Notes under the pieces: generated by a model
The model's input: the letters and a program-made list of their open reading frames with translations, nothing else
Told to the model about the DNA's origin: nothing
The model's database searches: none
Translations under genes and position numbers: made by a program
Shown: piece by piece, positions 1 to 8,632 of the stretch
Position numbering within the stretch: the first letter of the stretch is position 1
How the letters are laid out: each line of letters starts with the position of its first letter
Assembly: GCF_011065895.1 (NCBI RefSeq)
Contig: NZ_JAALCR010000021.1
Coordinates: 1 to 64,000 of the forward strand
DNA: 64,000 nt
Direction of reading: 5' to 3'
Source of the DNA: Paludisphaera rhizosphaerae
Lineage (GTDB): Bacteria > Planctomycetota > Planctomycetia > Isosphaerales > Isosphaeraceae

Positions 1-2
1 TC

Positions 3-176
3 TTCCAACGCCTGAAACTCGACCCGACCCGCTGGCTCGACGCCCTCGAAGCCATCCAGCGCCCGCGTCCCCCCTCGCGCCTGGGCCGACCTCGCCCCAA
101 GCCCCCGCGACGACTCGCGAGGGCTGCGCGATCTTTTCAACAGGCCTCTCCAGCAGCATTTGTCGCTCAGGCCTGA
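3..176 (+). CDS. C-terminal fragment of an unidentified protein, cut by the window edge
   Basis: An open frame runs in from the left edge and ends at TGA 174-176, giving 57 residues rich in Arg and Pro after an opening stretch that reads FQRLKLDPTRWLDALEAIQ. I do not recognise a domain. The stretch near 134-147 (ttttcaacaggcct) resembles the terminal sequences of several insertion sequences, so this could be the tail of a transposase whose frame runs across the element end. That is a guess. The frame may equally be non-coding. Confidence 0.25.
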   Translation, partial: FQRLKLDPTRWLDALEAIQRPRPPSRLGRPRPKPPRRLARAARSFQQASPAAFVAQA

Positions 177-1108
177 TTCTCCCGTCGGGGCCGCCGTGGA
201 TCGGCCTGAGACGCGTCGAGGCGTCTTCCGCCCGGGAAATCGTCCTGATTGCTGCAGGTGGTTTTTCGCCCATAAATGGCGTTCCATTGCCATTCTATTA
301 AGTAGAGGCTTCGAGGTCGTCCGCAGTCGGCGGCAGGCTGAGATGCGAATCAGACGAGTCGACGTTACGTGGGGAGAGGAGGCGGAAAATGGTCGATCGA
401 AGCCAATGGCGCACGCCTTCTCAGCGACACAATTATCGACTCATAAACGACTTGCGCATCACAACCAGCAGTAGCGCACCATGCGGACGAACCCAAACGG
501 AGCCATTGGTTCAGATGGGGTGCGGTCGTCGTAGGGGCGTGGCCGCCGATGGCCCTTCTACGGCGGGATGTGGGCGGCGTTCCAAGCAGAGAGGCGACGG
601 CTCAGGGCGTGCGAAAACGGTCGAACGAAGCCATTCCAAAGGACCAAATATAACCCATACGCCATTACACAAAAACCAGTTGCGTCACCTGAATGGCCAT
701 CGAAAGGGAGACGTTCGAAGCCAAACGGAGCCGCCCCGAGGGGTTGTCGTGAAACGGGGGGGTCCGACCGTGGAGACGGGGCGGGCTTCGCGGAGGGTCG
801 AGGAAATTGGGGTTAGGAGAACGCCTAAAGTCGTGTTGACCCTATGGGAGCTTCCTGGTAGGTTCCGCGACCGTCTCCAACCGACGACATCCAACAACGT
901 CGGCGGGACTGCGGTCAGCCATCTGATAGACACCGAGGGAATCGCGACACGGCTCACCGACACGATTCCCCCCGACCCGTATCGACCCCACGGTGGCGCG
1001 CGGGTACCGCCCGGGGACGTTCCTCGGACGGCGAGTTATGGATCGACTCGCACGGGGCCTCTCGTGATGCGACGAGCGGCCCGGATCAACCCTGGAAGAT
1101 CGACTCGA
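177..1108. other. Long intergenic region with degenerate repeats
   Basis: About 930 bases without a credible gene. Short frames here are Arg/Pro-rich and lack homology I can recognise. At least four related words recur: ggtcgatcgaagccaatgg (391-409), gacgaacccaaacggagcc (486-504), ggtcgaacgaagccattcc (619-637) and ttcgaagccaaacggagcc (714-732). The same word family appears again at 27.7-28.0 kb. The last part (about 840-1108) must carry the promoter of the PEP-CTERM gene. A weak TTGACC (837-842) and TAGGTT pair with a 17-base spacer is present but too far upstream to be convincing. Confidence 0.6.
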
Positions 1109-1888
1109 ATGAACAAGATCTCGTACGCTCTCGCTTTGGGGGTCAGCCTCGCGCTGGCCTCGGCCGCCTCGGCCGCCCCGATCGTGCAGCAGCTCGACGC
1201 CCCTGAGCTCTCGGCCGCGACGTTCAGCAGCCTGTTCAAGCCGATCGACGACGCTCCGGCGATCACGTCGAACTACCAGTTCATGAACACGCCGGTCACC
1301 GGCGTGGTTCAGTCGCAGGTGTTCGAGGGGACCGGCGCCTACGCCGGCCTGTACGCCTACGCCTACCAGTTCGGCGTCAATGACGTGTCGGACTCCGCGG
1401 GCCAGGCGACCTCGGTCAACAGCGCCTCGCTCCAGTTCAACGCCACGCCGGTTCGGGCCGACCTGCTCGGCACGGGCGGTGCCGGCAGCGCCGTGTACGT
1501 CGTCAAGGACGGCACGGTCGGCAGCCTGAATCTGCCTTCGGCCGCCTCGGGCGGAATCATCGCGACGCCGTCGTCGGTCGCCTGGATGCCCGGCGACAAG
1601 ACCGGCGCCCTGACGTTCCAGTACCTGGACGCCAGCAAGAACACCGGCCCGGTCGACGCCGGCTCCACCACCGGCACGATCGTCGTGCTGACGACGGAGC
1701 CCTGGACCAACAAGCCGGTCAGCCTCCAGAACGCCAACCCCCAGATCGCCTACCCCTCGGCCTACTCGGCCGACGGCGGCGACATCCAGGAAGTCCCGGT
1801 CCCCGAGCCGGCGACCGTCCTGTCCTGGGCCGGCATGATCGTCGCCGCCGGCGTCATGCACCACCGCCGTTCCCGCCGCGCCGCCTGA
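1109..1888 (+). CDS. PEP-CTERM sorting domain secreted protein
   Basis: A 259-residue exported protein. Residues 1-22 form a signal peptide with a hydrophobic core and an Ala-rich cleavage region (ASAASAAP). The C-terminus has the PEP-CTERM tripartite signal: VPEPAT, then a hydrophobic helix (VLSWAGMIVAAGVM) and a basic tail (HHRRSRRAA). In this system an exosortase (not in the window) recognises the signal and processes or anchors the protein at the cell surface. The central 200 residues are Gly/Ala/Ser/Thr-rich with no enzymatic motif, so a structural or extracellular-matrix role is inferred. The start is chosen because the signal peptide begins there; the frame is open further upstream but that sequence is not protein-like. 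Confidence 0.88.
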   Translation: MNKISYALALGVSLALASAASAAPIVQQLDAPELSAATFSSLFKPIDDAPAITSNYQFMNTPVTGVVQSQVFEGTGAYAGLYAYAYQFGVNDVSDSAGQATSVNSASLQFNATPVRADLLGTGGAGSAVYVVKDGTVGSLNLPSAASGGIIATPSSVAWMPGDKTGALTFQYLDASKNTGPVDAGSTTGTIVVLTTEPWTNKPVSLQNANPQIAYPSAYSADGGDIQEVPVPEPATVLSWAGMIVAAGVMHHRRSRRAA

Positions 1889-1914
1889 GGCTCGCGGAAT
1901 CGGCTGAAACTCAA

Positions 1915-1947
1915 GGCCCCTCGGCGACGACGTCGTCGCCGAGGGCC
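1915..1947 (+). terminator. Hairpin terminator after the PEP-CTERM gene
   Basis: A near-perfect inverted repeat: ggcccctcggcgacga pairs with tcgtcgccgagggcc across a two-base centre, about 27 bases after the stop codon. The following bases (tcgtcgtttcg) are only mildly T-rich, as is usual in high-GC genomes. Confidence 0.6.
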
Positions 1948-2034
1948 TCGTCGTTTCGAAAGCCGTCGACGGCGCGCGTACAATGACCTATGAGGGGCCC
2001 GAGGACGGGCCTCGTCCCTCAAGGTCCGCCTTCC

Positions 2035-3354
2035 ATGAACTTCCCGCCGATCGCCCGAGTCCGACGAACCTTCGACCAGCCCGAGGTGGCGGACGTCGCC
2101 GCTGAGGTCTCCCGCGCCGTCCTGAGCAGTCGGCTCGTCGACCGTGCGCCGGCCGGCGGGTCGATCGCGATCACGGTCGGCAGTCGGGGAATCGCCAACC
2201 TTCCGGAGATCGTCCGGACGACCGTTGACGCCGTCCGCTCGCTGGGCTTTCGTCCCTTCGTCGTCGCCGCGATGGGAAGCCACGGCGGAGGAACGGCCGA
2301 CGGCCAGCGAGCCCTCCTCGCGGAGTTGGGCGTCACCGAACAAACGGCCGGCTGTCCCGTCCGCTGCGAGATGGACACCGTCGTCCTGGGGACCAACGCC
2401 TTCGGCCTCCCGATCCACTTCGACCGCAACGCCTTCGAGGCCGACGGGATCGTCCTGCTCAATCGGATCAAGCCGCACACCTCGTTCTCGGGCCGATACG
2501 AGAGCGGGCTGCTCAAGATGCTGGCAATCGGCCTGGGCAAGCGCGAGGGGGCGGCGCAGGTCCACAAGCTGGGCCTGCCGGGGCTCGTCAAAATGCTCCC
2601 GGAAGTCGGCGAGTTCCTGCTGACGCGAACGCCCGTCGCGCTGGGGTTGGCGATCCTGGAGAACGCCGCCGATCACGTCGCGCGGGTGGTCGCCGTCGAG
2701 CCCGACGAGATCCTGGACGTCGAGCCCACGCTGCTCGCGGAGGCGCGAGCCCTGATGCCGGGGCTGCCGTTCCGGGAGTTGGACGTTCTGATCGTCGGCG
2801 AGTTGGGCAAGAACTTCAGCGGCACCGGCATGGACCCGAACGTCATCGGCCGCCTCCGCGTGGAGACGACCCGCGATCATCCCTCGCCGGTGATCACGCG
2901 ACTGGCCGTGCTGGACGTCTCCGAGGAGTCGTGCGGCAACGCCCTCGGCGTGGGCTTCGCCGACCTGACGACCGAGCGATTCGTCCGCGCCATCGACCCG
3001 ACGCCGGTCCAGGTCAACAGTTTCACCAGCAACTTCCTGGCGAGAGCCCGCGTCCCGCTCGCCCTCCCCGACGACCGCGCGGTCATCGCCGCCTGCCTCG
3101 ACACCTGCTGGCGGATCGACCCGGCCGAGGCGCGCATGGCCCTGATCCCCAACACGCTGGAGCTGACGACGCTCTGGGTCACCCAACCGCTCGCTGAGGA
3201 GGTCGAGGCCCACCCCGAGCTTTCCTTCGAGACCGACTTCCGGCCGATTCCGTTCAAAGTGGGGAATCGGCTGGACCAGAACCGCTTGTTTCCCGAAGGC
3301 CACCGCGCCCGCAAGAACCTGCGGTCGGAATTGACGGCTGAGGCCCCCGAGTGA
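2035..3354 (+). CDS. LarA-like (DUF2088, lactate racemase N-terminal domain) protein
   Basis: A 439-residue cytoplasmic protein of the DUF2088/lactate-racemase-N family. The family resembles LarA, which uses a nickel-pincer nucleotide for alpha-hydroxyacid racemisation. Visible conserved segments are the GSHGGG loop (residues 81-86), RIKPHTSF (144-151), GLLKMLAIGLGKREGA (158-173) and VHKLG (176-180). These supply His and Lys residues comparable to those of the LarA site. True substrate and nickel dependence cannot be read from the sequence; many planctomycete homologues are uncharacterised. The start is the ATG whose product begins MNFPP, because the upstream in-frame extension is not conserved-looking. 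The gene stands alone, convergent with the next gene. Confidence 0.75.
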   Translation: MNFPPIARVRRTFDQPEVADVAAEVSRAVLSSRLVDRAPAGGSIAITVGSRGIANLPEIVRTTVDAVRSLGFRPFVVAAMGSHGGGTADGQRALLAELGVTEQTAGCPVRCEMDTVVLGTNAFGLPIHFDRNAFEADGIVLLNRIKPHTSFSGRYESGLLKMLAIGLGKREGAAQVHKLGLPGLVKMLPEVGEFLLTRTPVALGLAILENAADHVARVVAVEPDEILDVEPTLLAEARALMPGLPFRELDVLIVGELGKNFSGTGMDPNVIGRLRVETTRDHPSPVITRLAVLDVSEESCGNALGVGFADLTTERFVRAIDPTPVQVNSFTSNFLARARVPLALPDDRAVIAACLDTCWRIDPAEARMALIPNTLELTTLWVTQPLAEEVEAHPELSFETDFRPIPFKVGNRLDQNRLFPEGHRARKNLRSELTAEAPE

Positions 3355-3393
3355 TGTCTATGACAGGACGACGTCGTAGGCATCTTGGCGAGG

Positions 3394-3870
3394 TCAGCGG
3401 AAATCGGCCGATGAGTCATCGGCGATCCTCTTCCTCGGCGAGACGTGGCCCTCATAGGCAGCGAGCCCTCCGAGGATAGTCCCCACCGGTGCAATCACGA
3501 AAAGGCCGACGAAAATCCCTGCCTTCGGGCCGCCATGGTTCCCCCCCGCGAGCAATCCAAGCAGAAAACCGAGGGCCACGCCGACGACCGTTCCCACCAG
3601 CATTCCCTTGATCGTCGTGGCCTTTCGCCCTCGGATCTCCACTCCTCCCCAGACCATCGCCATAAGCGCGAACGCGGCGATCACCGCTCCGAGGGCCATA
3701 TGAAACCGCTTGAGCCCCACTCGCGAATCTCGGTCGAGCCTGAGTATCGCGAAGGCGATGAGCAAGGCGATGCCGCCAAAGAACAGTCCAGCGAAGGCCC
3801 CGACCAGGCCGCGGCCCACGAGTACGACGAGGGTCCAAGCGAGTTCGCCCCACCTTCGTCGATCACCCAT
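3394..3870 (-). CDS. Hypothetical integral membrane protein, four predicted helices
   Basis: A 158-residue protein with about four hydrophobic segments (residues roughly 10-42, 54-75, 86-107 and 112-136), the last two Gly-rich (GMLVGTVVGVALGFLLGLLAGG, split here by its glycines). The N-terminus is basic (MGDRRRW) and the C-terminus ends with a charged tail (PRKRIADDSSADFR). I recognise no family. It is convergent with the LarA-like gene, with about 40 bases between stop codons, and lies about 25 bases beyond the end of the neighbouring oxidoreductase gene on the same strand, which it precedes in transcription. The two could be co-transcribed. Confidence 0.6.
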   Translation of the reverse strand: MGDRRRWGELAWTLVVLVGRGLVGAFAGLFFGGIALLIAFAILRLDRDSRVGLKRFHMALGAVIAAFALMAMVWGGVEIRGRKATTIKGMLVGTVVGVALGFLLGLLAGGNHGGPKAGIFVGLFVIAPVGTILGGLAAYEGHVSPRKRIADDSSADFR

Positions 3871-3894
3871 GGGCCGCTCCTGATCGGTGACTCG

Positions 3895-5295
3895 TCAGCT
3901 CGTCGCCTGCATCTTGACCGGATCCCAGCCGATCAACCGGCTCTCATACAAGCTGGTGTTGCACAGGAGGGCCGGGGCGGCGGCGCGGAAGCCGAAGACG
4001 GCGTCCTCGTAGACCGGGTCGCCCTTGCGGACGGACGAGAAGAACTTGACGAAGTGGTCGAAGCGAGGGTCGTAGCCCGCGGGGGGCTTGAAGGTCTCGG
4101 CGCCGGTGTAGGCCGAGGACTTGGGGCCCTTGCGAGGCTCGCGAGCCAGCTTCTCGGCGATGGCGTCGCGCTGGGCCTGCGAGAAGGTCTGGACGGAGTT
4201 GTAGCCCTTGACCTCCTGATCGGCGGTCGGCCAGGAGATGCCCTTGCGCTCGAGCTTGAGCGAGGCCAGGTCGGTGGAGATGACGCCCTCGTCGCCGACG
4301 AACCGGAACGAGGTCGCGTCGCCGCCGCCGTCTTCGAAGTCGCACTGGAGCGAGACCGTGAAGGCCGGGTGGGCCTGCGTGGCCGGGTAGTCGAGCAGGC
4401 TGAGGATGACGTCGTAGACGTCGCGGCCGTCGTCCCAGTAGCGGAGCCCGCCCATCGCGGCGACCTTGTTCGGCCCCGTCGATCCGGTCGCGTGGTGGAT
4501 GGCGGTCAGCAGGTGGACGAACAGGTCGCCGGCGACGGCCGTACCGTAGTCCTGGTAGTTCCGCCAGCGGAAGAAGCGGGTCGCGTCATACGGCCGCTTG
4601 GGGGCCTTGCCGAGGAAGCGGTCCCAGTCGACGGTCTCGGGCGAGGCGTCCAGCGGCAGGGTGTACTGCCAGGCGCCCAGCGAGGAGTTCCGGTTGTACC
4701 GGGCCTCGACCACGTTCACCTTGCCGATCGCCCCGGCGGAGATCATCTCGCGGAGCTTGTCGATGACGATCGAGCTGGCGAACTGGCTGCCGACCTGGAA
4801 GACGGCCTTCCGCTCCTGCTGGACGGCGATGACGCCCGGGCCCTCGGCCAGGGTCTGAACCATCGGCTTCTCGCAGTAGACGGGCTTGCCCGCCTTCATC
4901 GCCTCGATCGACATGGCCGCGTGCCAGTGGTCGGGGACGCACAGCAAGACCGCGTCCACGTCCTTGCGGTCGAGGATCTCGCGGTAGTCGACGTGCGTCG
5001 AGACCTGATCGCCGTACTTCTCCTTCGCCCGGACGCGACGCCCCTCGTAGAGGTCGGCGGCGGCGACCAGCTCGACGCCCGGGACCTTCAGGGCGCAGTC
5101 GGTGTCGATGAAGCCGATGATCCCCATGCCGATCGTCGCGATCCGCACCTTGTCGTTCGGCCCCGGCGCGGCCGCGGCGAGCGCCTCGGCGGCGGCCCCG
5201 ATCTCGGGGTTCAGGGGCAGGATGGTGGCGGCGGTCGAGGCCGCAGCGGCCGTCTTCAGGAATCCTCGGCGCGAATTCAGGTCGCGACGTCGCAT
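3895..5295 (-). CDS. Tat-exported Gfo/Idh/MocA family oxidoreductase
   Basis: A 466-residue dehydrogenase of the Gfo/Idh/MocA family, which oxidises or reduces sugar-type substrates with NAD(P). The N-terminus has a twin-arginine signal (SRRGFLKTAAAAS, residues 8-20), so the folded, cofactor-loaded enzyme is inferred to act in the periplasm-like space, as is common in planctomycetes. The Rossmann motif GMGIIG is at residues 56-61 and the family signature CEKP at 141-144, followed by the alpha/beta substrate domain. The C-terminus includes DPRFDHFVKFFSSVRKG, typical of the planctomycete subgroup. Substrate is unknown. The gene is divergent from the next secreted-protein gene. Confidence 0.9.
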   Translation of the reverse strand: MRRRDLNSRRGFLKTAAAASTAATILPLNPEIGAAAEALAAAAPGPNDKVRIATIGMGIIGFIDTDCALKVPGVELVAAADLYEGRRVRAKEKYGDQVSTHVDYREILDRKDVDAVLLCVPDHWHAAMSIEAMKAGKPVYCEKPMVQTLAEGPGVIAVQQERKAVFQVGSQFASSIVIDKLREMISAGAIGKVNVVEARYNRNSSLGAWQYTLPLDASPETVDWDRFLGKAPKRPYDATRFFRWRNYQDYGTAVAGDLFVHLLTAIHHATGSTGPNKVAAMGGLRYWDDGRDVYDVILSLLDYPATQAHPAFTVSLQCDFEDGGGDATSFRFVGDEGVISTDLASLKLERKGISWPTADQEVKGYNSVQTFSQAQRDAIAEKLAREPRKGPKSSAYTGAETFKPPAGYDPRFDHFVKFFSSVRKGDPVYEDAVFGFRAAAPALLCNTSLYESRLIGWDPVKMQATS

Positions 5296-5504
5296 CTTCA
5301 GGCTCCGTTGACTGAATGGGTAGTCGCAATCGGTCTCGTCCCCGACTGCATTCGTTCTCCAGCATAACCTTCTTGGCCGTCGTGGGCGACTCCTCCTCGA
5401 CGCCGTCTGCCGGTCTGTTCAGTCGCGTCTGAGGGCCTGTTACCATGGCCCGCGGACTCGACCTCGGATCGTGCGAGGCCTGCCCCGTCAGCGGGAGACT
5501 CTCC

Positions 5505-6971
5505 ATGAAAGCGACTGCCAATCTCACAGCGTCCTTCCTCCTGATCCTATCAATCGCCAGTCCGCGAGCGATCGCGCAGGCGGAAGCCCCGGCTGCGACC
5601 GTGGCGCCGGCCGACGACGCGCGGTTCTCCTGGAAGAAATCCGACCTCCAGGTCGAAGGCGTCTTCCCTCACATGGCGATCATGACCCCGGGGACGGGGA
5701 GCAAGTCCGAGACCGGCATCGGCGGGCTCATCGCCTGGGGGGATCGGCTCTGGGCCGTCGGCTACGTCGCCCACATCTCGGGGTCGGGCCTGGGCCTGTA
5801 CGAGATCCGCGAGGACATGGCGTTCCGGATGCACCCCGAGTCGGTCACCGGGACGTTCGCCAACCGCATGATCCACTGGGAATCGAACCAGGCGATCATC
5901 GGCCCCCACTTCATCGACGAAACGGGGAACGTCCGCACCAGCAAGGAACTGTCCAAGCATCGGCTCACCGCGACCGCGCGGCACCTGACCGACCCGAAGA
6001 ACAAGGTCTACTTCATGACCATGGAAGGCCTTCTCTTCGAGACCGACGTCCACAGCCTCGAATCCAAGCTCCTGTATGATCTGATCAAGGAGCTGAAGAT
6101 CGACGGCTACAAGCACTTCAAGGGGGCGTACACGTCGCAGGGCCGGCTGGTCGTCGCCAACAACTCATACGATGAGAAGGAGTTCCTGGAGACCCGTAAG
6201 GCCGGCCGGCTCGCCGAATGGGACGGCAAGACGTGGACGGTCCTGGAGAACAACCCGTTCGTGGAGGTCTCCGGCCACTCAGGGCAGGCGCTCTACGCGG
6301 TCGGCTGGGACAAGCGGTCGGTCATCCTGCGCGTGCTCGACGACGGCAAGTGGACGCGTTACCGCCTCCCCAAGGGGAGCCAGACGTTCGAACACCAGTG
6401 GTGCACCGAGTGGATGCGCATCCGCGAGGCTTCCACCGAGCGCTACCTCATGGACGCCTTCGGCCTCTTCTACGAGATGCCGCTCTTCAATTACGACGGC
6501 AAGATCTGGGGCGTCCGGCCGATCGCATCGCACCTGCGGGTGATCCCCGACTTCGTCCACTGGCGGGGTTTCTTCGTCATGGGGAGCGATCAGGGGGACA
6601 ACGCCGTCGGCCAGCCGCAGTCGGGCCTCAAATTCGGCAGCATCGACGACCTCTGGAAGATGGGCAAGCCCACCGGCTGGGGAGGTCCCTGGTGGAACGA
6701 TGCCGTCAAGGCCGGCGAGGTCTCCGACCCGTTCCTGATGACGGGCTTCGACAAGAAGGTCGTCCACCTCTCCCACGAATCCGACCAGCCCGTAAGCTTC
6801 AAAATCGAGGTCGACTTCCTCGGCGACGGTTCGTGGAAGACCTACCAGACGGTGATCGTCGGACCAAAGGGATACTTCCCTCTCTCATTCCCAGACGCCT
6901 TCTCCGCGCACTGGGTGCGCGTGACGGTCGACCGCGACTGCACGGCGACGGCCCATTTCATGTACAACTGA
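5505..6971 (+). CDS. Secreted protein of unknown function
   Basis: A 488-residue protein with a signal peptide (residues 1-25: MKATANLTASFLLILSIASP, then cleavage near AIAQA). The mature part is rich in aromatic beta-strand segments with repeated GxxW(D/A) patterns, such as IAWGDRLWAVGYVAHISG, AGRLAEWDGKTWTVLE and LYAVGWDKRSVILRVL. These suggest a beta-propeller-like fold. I do not recognise a named family. Start chosen at the ATG preceding the signal peptide; the extra upstream residues are not signal-like. It is divergent from the Tat-exported oxidoreductase across about 210 bases, so promoters for both lie there. Confidence 0.75.
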   Translation: MKATANLTASFLLILSIASPRAIAQAEAPAATVAPADDARFSWKKSDLQVEGVFPHMAIMTPGTGSKSETGIGGLIAWGDRLWAVGYVAHISGSGLGLYEIREDMAFRMHPESVTGTFANRMIHWESNQAIIGPHFIDETGNVRTSKELSKHRLTATARHLTDPKNKVYFMTMEGLLFETDVHSLESKLLYDLIKELKIDGYKHFKGAYTSQGRLVVANNSYDEKEFLETRKAGRLAEWDGKTWTVLENNPFVEVSGHSGQALYAVGWDKRSVILRVLDDGKWTRYRLPKGSQTFEHQWCTEWMRIREASTERYLMDAFGLFYEMPLFNYDGKIWGVRPIASHLRVIPDFVHWRGFFVMGSDQGDNAVGQPQSGLKFGSIDDLWKMGKPTGWGGPWWNDAVKAGEVSDPFLMTGFDKKVVHLSHESDQPVSFKIEVDFLGDGSWKTYQTVIVGPKGYFPLSFPDAFSAHWVRVTVDRDCTATAHFMYN

Positions 6972-7083
6972 GGCGGCGACCACAGGTCGCCCGCCCAAAC
7001 CCGAGGCTTGTGCGGGCGACAGAGTCGACCTGAATCTCGAACAAGGCTCGAAGAGGTGGGACCGCACACCCGAGGGGCTTCCG

Positions 7084-7383
7084 ATGACAGGAGTGGATCC
7101 TTGCGAGGCGGTGGGAGAGCCGATTCGTATCTCGACTGTTCGGTTATTGTTCATCGCGTCGATGTGCATGACGGTTGCGCTGATGAGCGCGAACGTCACG
7201 CTCGTGAGCGGCGACTACCGAGGCGCCCTCGCGATCGCCCTCGTCGGCATCATCGCCGCGGACCTGTGCTGCGCGGTCGCCTTCGCTCGCGGGGGCTGGG
7301 CGAGTTGGGTGTCCGTCGTCCTGGCTGCTCCGTCGCTCTGGATCTTCGCCGACCTCGCGCGTCGCGGCCCTCACGTCTGGTGA
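7084..7383 (+). CDS. Small hypothetical membrane protein
   Basis: A 99-residue protein with three hydrophobic segments (approximately residues 19-40, 46-68 and 71-90). The ATG is preceded by a purine-rich gagggg. No family recognised. It is convergent with the acyl-CoA dehydrogenase-like gene. Hydrophobic patterning and a plausible ribosome site support it, but short length in high-GC DNA leaves room for a chance frame. Confidence 0.5.
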   Translation: MTGVDPCEAVGEPIRISTVRLLFIASMCMTVALMSANVTLVSGDYRGALAIALVGIIAADLCCAVAFARGGWASWVSVVLAAPSLWIFADLARRGPHVW

Positions 7384-7426
7384 CGCGCCCGTCCTCGCCC
7401 TCAACGGCGGCCGACGGGTCGGTCCG

Positions 7427-8503
7427 TCACGGCGAAGCCGGCTCCGCCTCCTGGACCAGGCGATCGAGCGTCGCCAGTCGCAAATCTCGGGTCTGAGCGA
7501 CGAGCGCATAAACCATCGCTTCGCGGAAGAGGCGCTGAGCCGGGTGCTCGATGCCATTGGCGGCACCGCCGCTGGCGGCCACCGACCCGTAGGAGGCTCG
7601 CACGCCGAGGTCGATGCAACCGGCCCTCAGCTTGGTGGCATCGCCGCGCTGGTCTGCCGGGGTCTCTGGATCGTCCCAGCGGTTGACCGCCGTCCGCATC
7701 GAGTCGACCTCTTGTTCGAAGACGTTCGCCGCATTCGCCAGGCGTTCGTCGCGGCCGTCCGACCGTAGCAGTCTGACGGCGGCGCGGGCGACTCCGAGGG
7801 ACAAAGCCGTGAAGAAGATGTTCGCTCGATCGGTATCCGCCGCCAGTTCGATCGGGGTCATCGTCTTCACGTGGCGCTCGGGCTCGACTCGCAAACCCCG
7901 ACACTCCAGGGCGACGGTGGCCGAGGCGTTCATCGCACAGAACCGCGCAGGAGGACTCGCGCGGAGGCTCTCGCTTTCGACCAACGGAGCGACCACCCAG
8001 GCCGAATGTCCATCAGGCAGCACGCCGGCCAGCAGGACCTCGTCGGCCAGGCCCCAGCCGGTCATCCATGGCGCTGCACCGTCGAAGACCCACGCCTCAC
8101 CGTCCGATCGGACGCGAAGCGGCGGCGGCCCTGGACGTCGAAGGTGCGAGAAGGCCAGCGAGCAGAACCGCCTGCCGGCCGCGAAGTCCGGCAAAAGCCG
8201 CTCTTTCAGGTCTCCGTTGGAGCAGCCGCCCAGATGCCGGCAGCCCACGATATGCTGAAAGTAGACGAATGCCGTTACGCCGCATCCGGAGGCCACGGCG
8301 GCGAGGCAATCGCGGACGACGCTCGGCGGCGCGCCCTTGCCGCCGAACTCCGCAGGCGTCGTCAAGCCAAGCAGGCCGGCTCCCGCGAGAGTGCGGATCT
8401 GCTCAACGGGCGGCGTCGTCGCCAGGTCGGCCTGGGCGGCGCGGGGCAAGAGATACTCATCGGCTATGGTCTGCGCTTGCTCGACGATCGGGTCGTTCGG
8501 CAT
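7427..8503 (-). CDS. Acyl-CoA dehydrogenase family protein
   Basis: A 358-residue flavoprotein-like sequence with the acyl-CoA dehydrogenase layout: N-terminal helical domain (LAGAGLLGLTTPAEFGG, residues about 38-55), middle beta domain with the FAD/substrate region (WVFDGAAPWMTGWGLADEV), and C-terminal helical bundle ending near RLFREAMVYALVAQT. It is slightly shorter than typical members (about 380). I cannot identify a clear catalytic glutamate, so it may be a hydroxylase-like or divergent member instead of a true beta-oxidation enzyme. No fatty-acid metabolism genes surround it. Confidence 0.75.
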   Translation of the reverse strand: MPNDPIVEQAQTIADEYLLPRAAQADLATTPPVEQIRTLAGAGLLGLTTPAEFGGKGAPPSVVRDCLAAVASGCGVTAFVYFQHIVGCRHLGGCSNGDLKERLLPDFAAGRRFCSLAFSHLRRPGPPPLRVRSDGEAWVFDGAAPWMTGWGLADEVLLAGVLPDGHSAWVVAPLVESESLRASPPARFCAMNASATVALECRGLRVEPERHVKTMTPIELAADTDRANIFFTALSLGVARAAVRLLRSDGRDERLANAANVFEQEVDSMRTAVNRWDDPETPADQRGDATKLRAGCIDLGVRASYGSVAASGGAANGIEHPAQRLFREAMVYALVAQTRDLRLATLDRLVQEAEPASP

Positions 8504-8632
8504 GACCTGTCCCCGGACGCGGGTCGTACAGGAAGCGTGTCCGCGGGGATTGTAGCACCAACAGCCTCAACGATCCTCTAGCCTGCGAAGTTCGATTCGT
8601 TGCAAGCCCGAGTGCAGCGCCTTCCGAATCGC

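Noticed and set aside
1762-3303. Long minus-strand frame of about 500 codons opposite the LarA-like gene
   Set aside because: It is a shadow of the real gene: Arg/Gly/Asp-rich sequence with no domain. Long antisense frames are expected in high-GC DNA.
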